Positions 15,941 to 24,249 of a stretch of DNA of 64,000 bases are shown here, in pieces. Below the pieces are notes generated by a model. The model saw only the letters and a program-made list of their open reading frames with translations. It had not been told where the DNA came from and did not search any database. The stretch comes from Microbacterium sp. SS28 (GTDB lineage Bacteria > Actinomycetota > Actinomycetes > Actinomycetales > Microbacteriaceae): positions 310,001-374,000 of the forward strand of contig NZ_JAKWJP010000003.1 of the NCBI RefSeq assembly GCF_022761035.1, written 5' to 3'. Each line of letters starts with the position of its first letter. Within the stretch, counting starts at the first letter, position 1. The position numbers and the translations under genes were made by a program.

Positions 15941-16375
15941 CTACTTCTTCAGCTGCCCGCGGATCTCGCCGCCGGGGTACGTCGACGTGTGCACGTTGAC
16001 GTAGAACCCGCGCGGATTCTCCTGAATCCGCATGAGCAGCGCCGTGTCCGACACGGTCTCGCACCCCGCGGTCTCGAACGAGGTCCGGGGGAGCGTCTCG
16101 AGGTGGATCCTGATGCCGCCGTTGACGTTCCGCGCCGCCTCATGGACGTGCGCCGCAGCGGCCGGCGTCGTGAGACCCCAGACGTCGAGCGTCCAGCAGA
16201 ACTGGTCGCCGTCGATCTCGTAGGTGAAGAAGCCGTGACCGTCGCTGTCGATCTCCGCGACCTCTTGGCCCGGATTGAGCGGCAGCGCGGGAGCGGCCTG
16301 TGCCGCCGCGCTCGTCCCGACCAGGAACGCGCTGACGGCCGCGACGACGAGCGCCGCGCGAACTGTGGTGTGCAT
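15941..16375 (-). CDS. Secreted CHRD-domain protein
   Basis: 144 residues. A signal peptide (TVRAALVVAAVSAFLVGTSAAAQA, cleaved after about residue 27) precedes one CHRD domain, recognised by FCWTLDVWGL, AAAAHVHEA, and the closing FYVNVHTSTYPGGEIRGQL. The domain is named from chordin; its bacterial role outside the cell is unknown. Start is ATG 16375 rather than the nearby ATG 16381, because GTGAGG is then six bases upstream. A TACCGT -10 box (16417-16422) gives a short leader. Confidence 0.8.
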   Translation of the reverse strand: MHTTVRAALVVAAVSAFLVGTSAAAQAAPALPLNPGQEVAEIDSDGHGFFTYEIDGDQFCWTLDVWGLTTPAAAAHVHEAARNVNGGIRIHLETLPRTSFETAGCETVSDTALLMRIQENPRGFYVNVHTSTYPGGEIRGQLKK

Positions 16376-16503
16376 GTGCATCCTCACTTCTGTGTGTGGG
16401 TGCCCGCTCGAACCGCACGGTACGCCTGCGTCTCCGCCGTCACAAGGGTGCGCGGCGCGCGAGGGCCGCGATCCGCGCCGGAGCACGGAACGGGCGAGGG
16501 CCG

Positions 16504-17580
16504 TCAGGCCGCGGAGGTCTCGCGGGCGATCGCCGCGATGAACGCGTCGACGTCGTCCTCGTGCGTGTCGAAGCTGCACATCCAGCGGACCTCGTTCTTG
16601 GCGGCATCCCAGTCATAGAAGCGGAAGCTCTCGCGCAGCCGGTCGGCGACGCCGTCGGGCAGCCTCGCGAAGACGCCGTTCGCCTGCGTCGGCTGCGTGA
16701 ACGCGACGCCCCTGATCGAGCCGTCGGCAAGGCCGGCCTCGACGCCCGCGCGCAGTCGCTGCGCCATCGCGTTGGAGTGGTGGGCGTTGCGCAGCCACAG
16801 ATCGCCCTCGAGCAGTGCGATGAGCTGTGCCGAGACGAAGCGCATCTTCGACGAGAGCTGCATGTTGAACTTGCGCAGGTAGGTCAGCCCCGTGGATGCC
16901 GCGGGGTCGAGCACGACGACGGCCTCGCCGAGCATCGCGCCGTTCTTCGTGCCGCCGAGACTCAGCACGTCGACGCCCGCGTCGCGCGTGAAGGCGCGCA
17001 GCGGCAGGTCGAGCGAGGCTGCGGCGTTCGCGATGCGCGCACCGTCGAGGTGCAGCCGCATGCCGAGCGGGTGGATGTGGTCGGCGATGGCGCGGATCTC
17101 GTCGGGCGTGTAGAGCGTGCCGAGCTCGGTCGACTGCGTGATCGACACGACGAGCGGCTGCGCGCGGTGCTCGTCGCCCCAGCCCCAGGCCTCGCGGTCG
17201 ATGAGCTCGGGGGTCAGCTTGCCGTCGTCGGTAGGGACGCTCAGGATCTTGATGCCGGCGACGCGCTCGGGCGCCCCGCCCTCGTCGACGTTGATGTGCG
17301 CCGTCGACGCCGCGACGACGGCGCCCCAGCGGGGGAGCATCGACTGCAGGCCCGTGACGTTCGCGCCCGTGCCGTTGAAGACGGGGAAGGCCAGGGCGAC
17401 GTCGCCGAAGTGCCGGCGCGCGACCTCCTGCAGCCGCTCCGTGTAGGCGTCCTCGCCGTACGCGACCTGATGGCCCGCGTTGGCCGCGGCGATCGCCGCG
17501 AGCACCTCGGGGTGGATGCCGGAATAGTTGTCGGAAGCGAAGCCGCGGATGTTCGGGTCATGCAGGGGGGTCACGGGCAT
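16504..17580 (-). CDS. ltaE: Low-specificity threonine aldolase (PLP enzyme)
   Basis: 358 residues, the usual length. Fold-type I PLP motifs are present: ASTAHINVDEGGAPE, D179 and R182 in LHLDGARIANAA, and the Schiff-base lysine K212 in LSLGGTKNGAML. It would split L-threonine or L-allo-threonine to glycine and acetaldehyde. Some beta-eliminating lyases share this fold, so substrate is by family resemblance. Start at ATG 17580 (MPVTPLHDPN); the open frame upstream of it is non-coding and enters the palindromic repeat at 17628-17717. Confidence 0.85.
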   Translation of the reverse strand: MPVTPLHDPNIRGFASDNYSGIHPEVLAAIAAANAGHQVAYGEDAYTERLQEVARRHFGDVALAFPVFNGTGANVTGLQSMLPRWGAVVAASTAHINVDEGGAPERVAGIKILSVPTDDGKLTPELIDREAWGWGDEHRAQPLVVSITQSTELGTLYTPDEIRAIADHIHPLGMRLHLDGARIANAAASLDLPLRAFTRDAGVDVLSLGGTKNGAMLGEAVVVLDPAASTGLTYLRKFNMQLSSKMRFVSAQLIALLEGDLWLRNAHHSNAMAQRLRAGVEAGLADGSIRGVAFTQPTQANGVFARLPDGVADRLRESFRFYDWDAAKNEVRWMCSFDTHEDDVDAFIAAIARETSAA

Positions 17581-17627
17581 CCAGCCTAGTTCGGCGCGGG
17601 TGTGAGGCCGCCGGTTCACATCGCCGC

Positions 17628-17717
17628 CCGTCCACAACTCCGGAGAGTCGGCGCCGAGCGGGCCTCGGAAGCGCTTCCCGGCCCCGCTCGCGGCCGGATC
17701 GCCGGAGTTATGCGCGA
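17628..17717. repeat. Second copy of the 89/90-bp palindromic element
   Basis: Shares left end CACAACTCCGGAG and right end GCCGGATC-N-CCGGAGTT with the copy in the ABC-F gene, while the middle differs. The arms pair imperfectly. It lies between ltaE and the SDR gene; its right arm contains the SDR stop codon TAA (17708-17710). Confidence 0.7.
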
Positions 17718-18397
17718 TCGACTTCGGCGCCGAGAGTGACGACCGTGTCGTTGACATCGGCGGCGTCCGCATCGAACAGGCCGAGGAAGGACTCCGCGAG
17801 GATCTGCTCGAGTCCGTCGAGCGATTTCACACGGAAGATGACGGATGCCGCTTCCAGCGGCCGCCCGGCATCCCGCGCCGCCTTGGCGAAGCCCTGCGCG
17901 ACCGCTCGCGTCCACGCCTCGCTCGCGGCCTTGACGGCGGCGTAGTTCGCGCCGCCCGCGAGGGGGCGGTCGAGCGCCGTCGAGGACACGATGGCGAGGC
18001 GCGCGGCATCCGACTCCCGCAGATCATCGTCGAAGGCGCGGGTGACGTGCCGCAGGGCCGTGAGCGATCGCTCGAGGAAGCGGAAGTCCTCATCGCTCTG
18101 GCCCGCGAGCCCGCCGCCGCCGCGCCATCCGCCCACGAGGTGCAGGATGCCGTCGACCCGCGTGCCGACGCTGCGCAGGCCGCCCGCGAGCGCGCGCACG
18201 GCGGCCTCGTCGGTCAGATCGACCGCCGCCGTCTCGACGGCCGGGAGCTCTTCCGCGAGGGCGGCGAGCTTCGCGGGGTCGCGCCCCGCGACGACGACGT
18301 GCGCGCCACGCTCGAGCGCGGCCCGGGCCGCGACGGTCCCGGCGAGGCTCGTCCCTCCCGCGAGGAGGAGCGTGCAGCCCTGCAGTGAAGCGGTCAT
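17708..18397 (-). CDS. Short-chain dehydrogenase/reductase (SDR)
   Basis: 229 residues. The NAD(P)-binding turn is GGTSLAG (14-20), followed by AGRD after strand 2, which with R39 suggests NADPH. The catalytic set is S139, Y152 and K156 (SST and YAAVK). The N-terminal glycine motif departs from the classical TGxxxGxG. Substrate unknown. The stop codon TAA falls inside a palindromic repeat, so the original C-terminus may have been longer or different. Start at ATG 18397; a weak CAGGAT -10 box lies six bases upstream. Confidence 0.78.
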   Translation of the reverse strand: MTASLQGCTLLLAGGTSLAGTVAARAALERGAHVVVAGRDPAKLAALAEELPAVETAAVDLTDEAAVRALAGGLRSVGTRVDGILHLVGGWRGGGGLAGQSDEDFRFLERSLTALRHVTRAFDDDLRESDAARLAIVSSTALDRPLAGGANYAAVKAASEAWTRAVAQGFAKAARDAGRPLEAASVIFRVKSLDGLEQILAESFLGLFDADAADVNDTVVTLGAEVDRA

Positions 18398-18441
18398 GCC
18401 CTCATCCTGGCATCCGGGTTCCGCATGTCGGTGGGGGTGGT

Positions 18442-18447
18442 TAGCCT
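18442..18447 (+). promoter_or_regulatory. -10 box TAGCCT for MFS gene
   Basis: Six bases before the GTG at 18454. Confidence 0.55.
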
Positions 18448-18453
18448 CGAGGA

Positions 18454-19839
18454 GTGGCCCACGACACCGATCCGTCCGGCGTGCCCGGTGAGGTGACGCT
18501 CGCCCCTCCGGGCGGCATGCGCGTCTTCGTCCAGGTGCTCGTCAACACGGCGGTCGCGAACATCACGACGAGCTTCCTCTGGTTCGCGCTGACGTTCTGG
18601 GCGTACCTCGAGACGCAGTCGGTGCTCGCGACGGGGCTCATCGGCGGCGCGTACATGCTGCTGATCGCCCTGTTCGGCATGCTGTTCGGCACGGTCGTCG
18701 ACAAGCACCGCAAGCACCGCGTCATGATCTTCTCCGGCGTCGCGACGCTCATCGCGTTCGTCGTCGCGGGGGTGCTGTGGCTCGCGCTCGGCGAGGCCGT
18801 GCTCATCGACCTCGGCGGACCGTGGTTCTGGGTCTTCTCTGTCATCATCCTGCTCGGCGCCGTCGTCGAGAACCTGCGCAACATCGCCCTCTCGACGACC
18901 GTCACGCTGCTCGTGCCGGTCGAGCGGCACGCCAACGCGAACGGTCTCGTCGGCACAGTGCAGGGCGCGGCGTTCATGGTGACGAGCATCTTCAGCGGCC
19001 TCGCGATCGGCCTGCTCGGCATGGGGTGGACGCTCGCGATCGCGCTGTTCCTGACGGCGGCGGCGCTCATCCACCTGCTCTTCATCCGCATCCCCGAGGC
19101 GGTGCCCGCCGCCTCCGCCGAGAAGCTGCCGCTCATCGACCTGCGCGGAAGCGTCAAGGCCGTCGCGGCGGTGTCGGGCCTGTTCGCCCTGATCCTGTTC
19201 TCGACGCTCAACAACCTCATCGGCGGCGTCTACATGGCGCTCATGGACCCCTACGGCCTCACGCTCTTCCCCGTCGAATGGTGGGGCGTCGTCCTGGGCA
19301 TCACGGCGACGGGGTTCATCATCGGCGGCGCGCTCATCGCCAAGTTCGGCCTCGGTCGCAACCCGATCAAGACGATGCTGCTCTTCGTCATCGCGATGGG
19401 CGTGCTCGGCAGCCTCTTCACGATCCGCGACTGGTGGTGGCTCTACGCCCTCGGGATCTGGCTGTACATGTGCATCATCCCGGTCGTCGAGGCATCCGAG
19501 CAGACGGTCATCCAGAAGGTCGTCCCCTACGAGACGCAGGGTCGCGTGTTCGGCTTCGCGCAGGCGTTCGAGGCATCCGCCGCGCCCGTGACGGCGTTCC
19601 TCATCGCTCCGCTCGCGCAGTTCTGGATCATCCCCTACATGGATTCCGAAGAGGGTCAGCAGACATGGGGATGGCTGCTCGGCGAGGGCGAGGCGCGCGG
19701 CATCGCGCTCGTGTTCTTCTTCTCGGGGCTCGTGATGATCGCGCTCGGGCTGCTGGCCTTCACGACGCGCGCCTACCGCACGCTGTCTGCCGAGTACGAG
19801 ACCGGAGTGCCCGTCGCCGCCGACGCGGCGAACGACTGA
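18454..19839 (+). CDS. MFS transporter
   Basis: 461 residues with about twelve membrane helices in two halves. The loop between helices 2 and 3 reads GTVVDKHRKHRVM, the GxxxDrxgrr signature of the major facilitator superfamily. It resembles the group that includes EntS and macrolide exporters, pointing to export of a small molecule by proton antiport; the substrate is unknown. GTG start at 18454. It ends only four bases before the convergent DUF6421 gene. Confidence 0.82.
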   Translation: MAHDTDPSGVPGEVTLAPPGGMRVFVQVLVNTAVANITTSFLWFALTFWAYLETQSVLATGLIGGAYMLLIALFGMLFGTVVDKHRKHRVMIFSGVATLIAFVVAGVLWLALGEAVLIDLGGPWFWVFSVIILLGAVVENLRNIALSTTVTLLVPVERHANANGLVGTVQGAAFMVTSIFSGLAIGLLGMGWTLAIALFLTAAALIHLLFIRIPEAVPAASAEKLPLIDLRGSVKAVAAVSGLFALILFSTLNNLIGGVYMALMDPYGLTLFPVEWWGVVLGITATGFIIGGALIAKFGLGRNPIKTMLLFVIAMGVLGSLFTIRDWWWLYALGIWLYMCIIPVVEASEQTVIQKVVPYETQGRVFGFAQAFEASAAPVTAFLIAPLAQFWIIPYMDSEEGQQTWGWLLGEGEARGIALVFFFSGLVMIALGLLAFTTRAYRTLSAEYETGVPVAADAAND

Positions 19840-19843
19840 CCCG

Positions 19844-21241
19844 TCAGTCGGTGCCGCGGATGCCCTCGGTCGAGTCGATGACGGCGCGCATCTTCTTCTC
19901 GAGCGCCTCGTAGAACATCGACAGCGGGAACTCGTCGTCCAGGACCGCGTCGGTGTAGCCCTTCGGCGTGCCCGCGAGGACCTCGTCCGGGAGGCCGCGC
20001 GCCCACGTCGAGGCGGGGTTCGGCGTCAGCGTGCCGCGCACGAGCTCGTAGGCCGCGAGCCAGTGCGCCGTCTTCGGCCGGTCGATGGACTTCCAGTACA
20101 GCTCGTCGATGGCATCGCCGAGCGCGACGACGGCGGCCGGGACGTCGTCCCAGTCGAACGCGAGCGACGTGTCGGTCCAGTGCAGCACGCCGCGCTGGTG
20201 CAGCCACGCGAAGAGCAGCTGCCCCCCGACCCCGTCGTAGTTGCGGACGCGCGAGCCCGTGATCGCGAAGCGGAAGATCCGGTCGAAGATCACGGCGTAC
20301 TGCACGAGCCGCGCGTGCTCGAGCATCGCCTGCTCGGCTTCGCTCAGCGCCTCCTGCCCCAGGGCGTCGCGGGCCGAGAGCCGCTGCTCGATCGCGACGC
20401 ACTCGCGGAACGCCGTGAGGTCGCACCGCAGCTCCTCGAGCGAATACAGGAAGTACGGCATCCGCTGCTTGATCATGAACGGGTCGAAGGGCAGATCGCC
20501 GCGCATGTGGGTGCGGTCGTGGATGATGTCCCACATGACGAAGGTCTGCTCGGTGAGCGCCTGATCGTCGAGCATGCGTGCGGCGTCGTCGGGCATGTCG
20601 AGCTTCGTGATCTCGCATGCAGCGCGCACGACGCGGCGGTAGCGCGCCGCTTCGCGGTCCTGGAAGATCGCGCCCCACGTGAAGGTCGGGATCTCTCGCA
20701 TCGCGACGGTCTCGGGGAACAGCACGGCCGAGTTCGTGTCGTAGCCGGGGGTGAAGTCGATGAGGCGCAGCGACACGAAGAGCTTGTTCGAGTAGTCGCC
20801 CGCCTCGAGCTGCGCGATGAACTCGGGCCAGATCCCCTCGACGATGAGGGCCTCCACGTGCCGGTCGCGCGATCCGTTCTGCGTGTACATCGGGAACACG
20901 ACGAGATGACGGATGCCGTCGATCCGGTGCCGCTGCGGCTGGAACGCGACGAGCGAGTCGAAGAAGTCCGGGATGCCGAATCCTCCGTCCGCCCAGCGCT
21001 CGAAGTCGTGCATCGAGGCCGAGAGATACTCGACGTCGTGCGGGAAGGCGGGCGTCAGCTCGCGGATCGCCTCGACGATCGCCTCGACGTGGGACCGCGC
21101 CTCCGCGCGGTCGTCGGGGTCGGGCACCGAGCCGTCCTGGGCCTGCAGGGGGTGCAGCGCCGTCGCCGCATCCTTGAGCCGCAGCCAGGCGGGGCTGTGC
21201 TCGACGGTGGCCGAACTGGTGGGGGTCTGCGTCAGGGTCAT
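19844..21241 (-). CDS. DUF6421 family protein
   Basis: 465 residues, no signal peptide or membrane helix. Recognised by overall match to an uncharacterised actinobacterial family (blocks FPHDVEYLSASMHDFERWADGGFGIPDFFD, MWDIIHDRTHMRGDLPFDPFMIKQRMPYFLYSLEE, VGGQLLFAWLHQRGVLHWTDT). Several conserved His, Asp and Glu residues sit in helical stretches such as IIHDRTHMRGD, suggesting a metal-binding helical fold. No activity is known. Start at ATG 21241 with GGAGG upstream. Divergent from an Lrp/AsnC regulator across a 71-bp region with a long dyad, so probably its regulatory target. Confidence 0.65.
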   Translation of the reverse strand: MTLTQTPTSSATVEHSPAWLRLKDAATALHPLQAQDGSVPDPDDRAEARSHVEAIVEAIRELTPAFPHDVEYLSASMHDFERWADGGFGIPDFFDSLVAFQPQRHRIDGIRHLVVFPMYTQNGSRDRHVEALIVEGIWPEFIAQLEAGDYSNKLFVSLRLIDFTPGYDTNSAVLFPETVAMREIPTFTWGAIFQDREAARYRRVVRAACEITKLDMPDDAARMLDDQALTEQTFVMWDIIHDRTHMRGDLPFDPFMIKQRMPYFLYSLEELRCDLTAFRECVAIEQRLSARDALGQEALSEAEQAMLEHARLVQYAVIFDRIFRFAITGSRVRNYDGVGGQLLFAWLHQRGVLHWTDTSLAFDWDDVPAAVVALGDAIDELYWKSIDRPKTAHWLAAYELVRGTLTPNPASTWARGLPDEVLAGTPKGYTDAVLDDEFPLSMFYEALEKKMRAVIDSTEGIRGTD

Positions 21242-21266
21242 GCGGGCCTCCGATCGAGAGGTGACA

Positions 21267-21308
21267 GGAAAATGTTCGGTATTGTGCACCGGATGCCGAT
21301 ATTCTTCC
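21267..21308. promoter_or_regulatory. 42-bp dyad, likely Lrp/AsnC operator
   Basis: GGAA-A-TCGG-AT on the left matches AT-CCGA-T-TTCC on the right around a GTGCAC centre; 11 of the 18 outer paired positions agree. It spans the regulator's candidate -10 boxes (TATTGT and TATTCT) and ends four bases before its ATG, fitting autoregulation and control of DUF6421. Confidence 0.5.
21300..21305 (+). promoter_or_regulatory. -10 box TATTCT for Lrp/AsnC gene
   Basis: Seven bases before the ATG at 21313, inside the dyad. Confidence 0.5.
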
Positions 21309-21312
21309 ATGT

Positions 21313-21771
21313 ATGGAGGATGCTGTCGACCAGGCCATCACGCTCGAGCTCGCCCGCGACGGAAGGGCGACGCTCGCGCGGCTTTCGGAGGTCGCGGGGC
21401 TCTCCGTCTCGGCGACGCAGGCGCGCGTGCGCCGGCTCGAGACGCAGGGGATCATCGTCGGCTACCGGGCGGTGCTCGACGCCGAGGCCGTCGGCCGTCC
21501 GCTGTCGGCGTTCATCGAGATCACGCCGCTGGACCCCGGTCAGCCCGACAACGCGCCCGAGCTGCTCGAGCACCTCGCCGCGATCGAGGCGTGCCACTCC
21601 ATCGCCGGCGACGCGAGCTACATGCTCTTCGTGCGGGTCGCATCGCCGCGTGATCTCGAGGCGCTGATCCGCGACATCCGGTCTGCGGCATCCGTCAACA
21701 CGCGGACGACCGTCGTCCTGCAGACCTTCTACGAGAGCCGGCCGATCGCGCCCGCCCCCGACGGAGGCTGA
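21313..21771 (+). CDS. Lrp/AsnC family transcriptional regulator
   Basis: 152 residues. N-terminal winged helix-turn-helix (ITLELARDGRATLARLSEVAGLSVSATQARVRRLETQGII, about 9-48) followed by the RAM ligand-binding domain (AFIEITPLD ... CHSIAGDASYMLFVRVAS ... TTVVLQTFYE). These form dimers or octamers that respond to amino acids. The effector is unknown. The divergent DUF6421 gene and the shared dyad at 21267-21308 point to local control. The downstream lipid kinase begins 32 bases later but has its own -10 box. Confidence 0.88.
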   Translation: MEDAVDQAITLELARDGRATLARLSEVAGLSVSATQARVRRLETQGIIVGYRAVLDAEAVGRPLSAFIEITPLDPGQPDNAPELLEHLAAIEACHSIAGDASYMLFVRVASPRDLEALIRDIRSAASVNTRTTVVLQTFYESRPIAPAPDGG

Positions 21772-21791
21772 CCGCCCCGCGGTGCCGCGGG

Positions 21792-21797
21792 TACGCT
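21792..21797 (+). promoter_or_regulatory. -10 box TACGCT for lipid kinase gene
   Basis: Six bases before the ATG at 21804. Confidence 0.55.
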
Positions 21798-21803
21798 CGG
21801 GCC

Positions 21804-22778
21804 ATGGCGACGCCGGAGATCCTGCTGCAGCCGCGACCCACCGGCGCCGGCCTGCTCATCGTCCGCAACCCCGCCTCGGGCGCGGACGTGCTGCGTCGCG
21901 ATCCGACCGACGTCATCGCCGAGCGGCTTCCCGACGCGACAGTGCACGAGCTGGCCGAGGGGGAGGAGCTCGCCGAGGTCGTCGAGGCCGCGCTCGCCGG
22001 CTCGGAGCCGCCGACAGTGCTGGGCGTGCTCGGCGGGGACGGCTCGGTAGCCCGCATGGCGCAGCTCGCCCGGCACCACGGGCTTCCGCTGCTCGCGCTT
22101 CCCGGCGGCACCTTCAATCACTTCGCCCGCGCCATCGGGGTCGACAGCGTCGACGCCGCGATCGACGCGCTCGCGGCGGGCACGGGCGTCTCGGTCACGG
22201 TGGCCGAGGTCACCGCCGACGGCGGCGAGCCTGCCCTCGCCCTCAACGCGGTCTCGTTCGGCACCTATGCGCAGGTGGTCGCGGAGCGCGAGGAGCGGCG
22301 CGACGATCTCGGCAAGTGGATCGGCGGTGTCGTCGCGGCATGGCGCGCGCTGCGGGCAGCGGCGCCGACGGTCATCGTCCGCGACGGTCGCCGCGCGAAG
22401 GTGTGGTCCGCCTTCGTGAGTGTGGGCTCGAACGTCCCGGGCCAGGTCGCGATGATGCAGCGTCAGACGTTCGATGACGACGTGCTCGACATCCGCCTCC
22501 ATCACGCGCGCGGGACGCGCCTGCGGGCCCTCGCCTCGCTCGCCTTCGGGCGAAAGACGACGGCGGTGCTGCGGGCCGTCCGCATCATGCCCCCCGACTC
22601 GGATGTCGAGCGCATCGTGGCGACCGACTTCGAGGTCCGGGTGCGTCCCGCGGCCGACGCCGTCTCGGTGTACGTGCACGACGGCGAGCTCGAGGAGCAG
22701 GCTCCGGAGGGCTACACGCTGCGCGTCCGCGTCGTCCCGGATGCCGTGCGGGTCTACGCCCCACCGCCGGCGGACTGA
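21804..22778 (+). CDS. Diacylglycerol kinase-family lipid kinase
   Basis: 324 residues. The catalytic domain shows GGDGS at 77-81, which binds ATP, and LPGGTFNHFAR at 99-109 with the family's PxGTxN motif. The C-terminal half is the beta-sandwich seen in YegS/DgkB-type kinases (LDIRLHH, DGE near the end). It would phosphorylate diacylglycerol or a related lipid at the membrane face. Leaderless start at ATG 21804. Followed by a separate promoter for the PadR gene. Confidence 0.82.
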   Translation: MATPEILLQPRPTGAGLLIVRNPASGADVLRRDPTDVIAERLPDATVHELAEGEELAEVVEAALAGSEPPTVLGVLGGDGSVARMAQLARHHGLPLLALPGGTFNHFARAIGVDSVDAAIDALAAGTGVSVTVAEVTADGGEPALALNAVSFGTYAQVVAEREERRDDLGKWIGGVVAAWRALRAAAPTVIVRDGRRAKVWSAFVSVGSNVPGQVAMMQRQTFDDDVLDIRLHHARGTRLRALASLAFGRKTTAVLRAVRIMPPDSDVERIVATDFEVRVRPAADAVSVYVHDGELEEQAPEGYTLRVRVVPDAVRVYAPPPAD

Positions 22779-22817
22779 GTCTCGATCCTCGCTTTCGGGC
22801 CGGTCAGAGGCACCCTC

Positions 22818-22847
22818 TTGACAATAGGAAGATATCTGCCCAATAAT
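22818..22847 (+). promoter_or_regulatory. Promoter TTGACA-N18-AATAAT with central AGATATCT palindrome
   Basis: Consensus -35 TTGACA (22818-22823), 18-base spacer, -10 AATAAT (22842-22847), six bases before the ATG at 22854. The spacer contains AGATATCT (22830-22837), a possible PadR operator. The segment is unusually AT-rich for this window. Confidence 0.65.
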
Positions 22848-22853
22848 TTTCGC

Positions 22854-23207
22854 ATGAGACGTCGTGCCGGAACCCTCGTGCCGCTGGAGGCCGAGATCCT
22901 CGACGCCGCGCTCCAGATGCGGCGCAGCGGCGAAGACAGCTTCCACGGCTTCGCGCTCGCGAAGGTGCTCGCGGGCGAAGGGACGACGCTCACGGCGCAC
23001 GGCACCCTGTACAAGGCGCTCGGCCGGCTCGAGCAAGCGGGCCTGCTCGAGAGCGATTGGGAGGATGCCGCCGCCGGCGAGGCGGAGGGCCGTCCACGCC
23101 GGCGCCTCTACCGCGTGACGGGGACGGGCCAGCTCGCCCTCGCCGCGCACCGGGCCGAGAACTCGCGCGGCGCTCCCCTCGGGCGCGCCGCCTGGGAGGC
23201 GCTGTGA
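22854..23207 (+). CDS. PadR family transcriptional regulator
   Basis: 117 residues. The PadR winged helix is visible: LEAEILDAALQMRR, FHGFALAKVL, TLYKALGRLEQAGLLESDW and RRLYRVTGTGQLAL. The C-terminal dimerisation helix is short. Start is ATG 22854 because an almost consensus promoter ends six bases before it; frames extending upstream would run through that promoter. The next gene, a membrane protein, starts within this gene's stop codon (GTGA overlap), the usual pairing of a PadR regulator with the membrane protein it controls. Confidence 0.85.
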   Translation: MRRRAGTLVPLEAEILDAALQMRRSGEDSFHGFALAKVLAGEGTTLTAHGTLYKALGRLEQAGLLESDWEDAAAGEAEGRPRRRLYRVTGTGQLALAAHRAENSRGAPLGRAAWEAL

Positions 23208-24064
23208 ACGCGCAGCGGGGTCCGGGAACGACAGTCCGGGACGAGCGGGCGGCCGAGGCTGCCGCGTCGATCGCCCGCGGCTGGGTCCGCTGGTACTCCG
23301 GATTCGTGGGTGCGGAGGCGTCCGAGCGTCGCCGTGCCGAGATCGAATCCGATCTGTGGGAGCAGCGGGCCGATGCGCGACAGAGAGGGGCGCGGCCGAT
23401 GGCCGCGGCCGTTTCGATCGCATCGCGGGTCGTCGGCGGTGTGCCGCACGATCTGCTGTGGGTACGAACACAACGCCTGACCATGCGGGGTCTGCAGGCC
23501 GAACGAAAGGCCATCCCCGTGAACCCCCTCGATCACACCCTGTCGCGCTGGTGGTGGGTCGCCGGAGCCGCCGTGCTCGCCGCGATCTTCCTCGGCGCAG
23601 GCATCGACAACCTCACCGCCGACTACGGGCCCCTCCCGGGCTCGGCGGCGCAATGCTTCGCCTACATGTCCGTGCTCATCGCGGGCATCGCGTGCAGCTA
23701 CAAGGCTCCGCGCACGAGCGCGGCACTGATCGCGCCGATGGGTCTGGTCACCGTCGTCGCCTGGTGGGCCCCGCCGCTCGTGGCGTTCGGCATCGCGATC
23801 GCCGTCGGCGCGATCATCCAGCTCGTACGGCTCAGTGCGACGGGCTTCCTGCCGCGTGCCGGCGCCGTCCTCGGTGCACTGCTGCTCGGGGTCGCCGCAG
23901 TCGCCCCCGCGATCGGCGCGAGTCCTGCAATGTCGAACCCGCAGCCGTTCTTCATGGCTCTGGCGCTCGCATGCGCCGTGGGCGGCACCGCTCTGCTCGT
24001 CGTCACTCGGGCGCGCGCGCCGCGCACGGAGCAGACGCGCAGCACCCCGTCCCTCGTCGCCTGA
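23204..24064 (+). CDS. Membrane protein partnered with the PadR regulator
   Basis: 286 residues from GTG 23204, overlapping the PadR stop by four bases, so translation is probably coupled. Residues 1-100 are soluble and charged (RARGWVRWYSGFVGAEASERRRAEIESDLWEQ), followed by about six membrane helices. The N-terminal part resembles the permease-associated domain often found beside PadR regulators. It has no recognisable catalytic or transport motif. Expression is presumably relieved when PadR releases DNA. A 13-bp hairpin terminates the unit. Confidence 0.65.
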   Translation: MNAQRGPGTTVRDERAAEAAASIARGWVRWYSGFVGAEASERRRAEIESDLWEQRADARQRGARPMAAAVSIASRVVGGVPHDLLWVRTQRLTMRGLQAERKAIPVNPLDHTLSRWWWVAGAAVLAAIFLGAGIDNLTADYGPLPGSAAQCFAYMSVLIAGIACSYKAPRTSAALIAPMGLVTVVAWWAPPLVAFGIAIAVGAIIQLVRLSATGFLPRAGAVLGALLLGVAAVAPAIGASPAMSNPQPFFMALALACAVGGTALLVVTRARAPRTEQTRSTPSLVA

Positions 24065-24139
24065 CCTGCGGGGCCTCGCCCCGCTCCCCGACCCGGCACG
24101 GCCGCGGCTCCCGCCGCGACCCCGCACGTGCCGGCCGCG

Positions 24140-24172
24140 GTCCGGGATGCCGCTCGGCACGGCATCCCGGAC
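24140..24172 (+). terminator. Hairpin terminator after the PadR unit
   Basis: GTCCGGGATGCCG - seven-base loop - CGGCATCCCGGAC, a perfect 13-bp stem, 75 bases past the membrane protein stop. Confidence 0.65.
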
Positions 24173-24211
24173 CCGCGTACGCCCTGCGGCGGATGCGGAT
24201 ACATCGCGGGA

Positions 24212-24229
24212 CGGATGCCGCGGCATCCG
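24212..24229 (+). promoter_or_regulatory. 18-bp perfect palindrome CGGATGCCGCGGCATCCG before the kinase gene
   Basis: Ends nine bases before the TAGCGT -10 box of the histidine kinase gene, where an operator for its response regulator could lie. It is built from two copies of the window-wide 9-mer GGATGCCGC, so it may instead be a terminator stem. Confidence 0.4.
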
Positions 24230-24237
24230 CTCTCCCG

Positions 24238-24243
24238 TAGCGT
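24238..24243 (+). promoter_or_regulatory. -10 box TAGCGT for histidine kinase gene
   Basis: Six bases before the GTG at 24250. Confidence 0.55.
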
Positions 24244-24249
24244 GAAACG

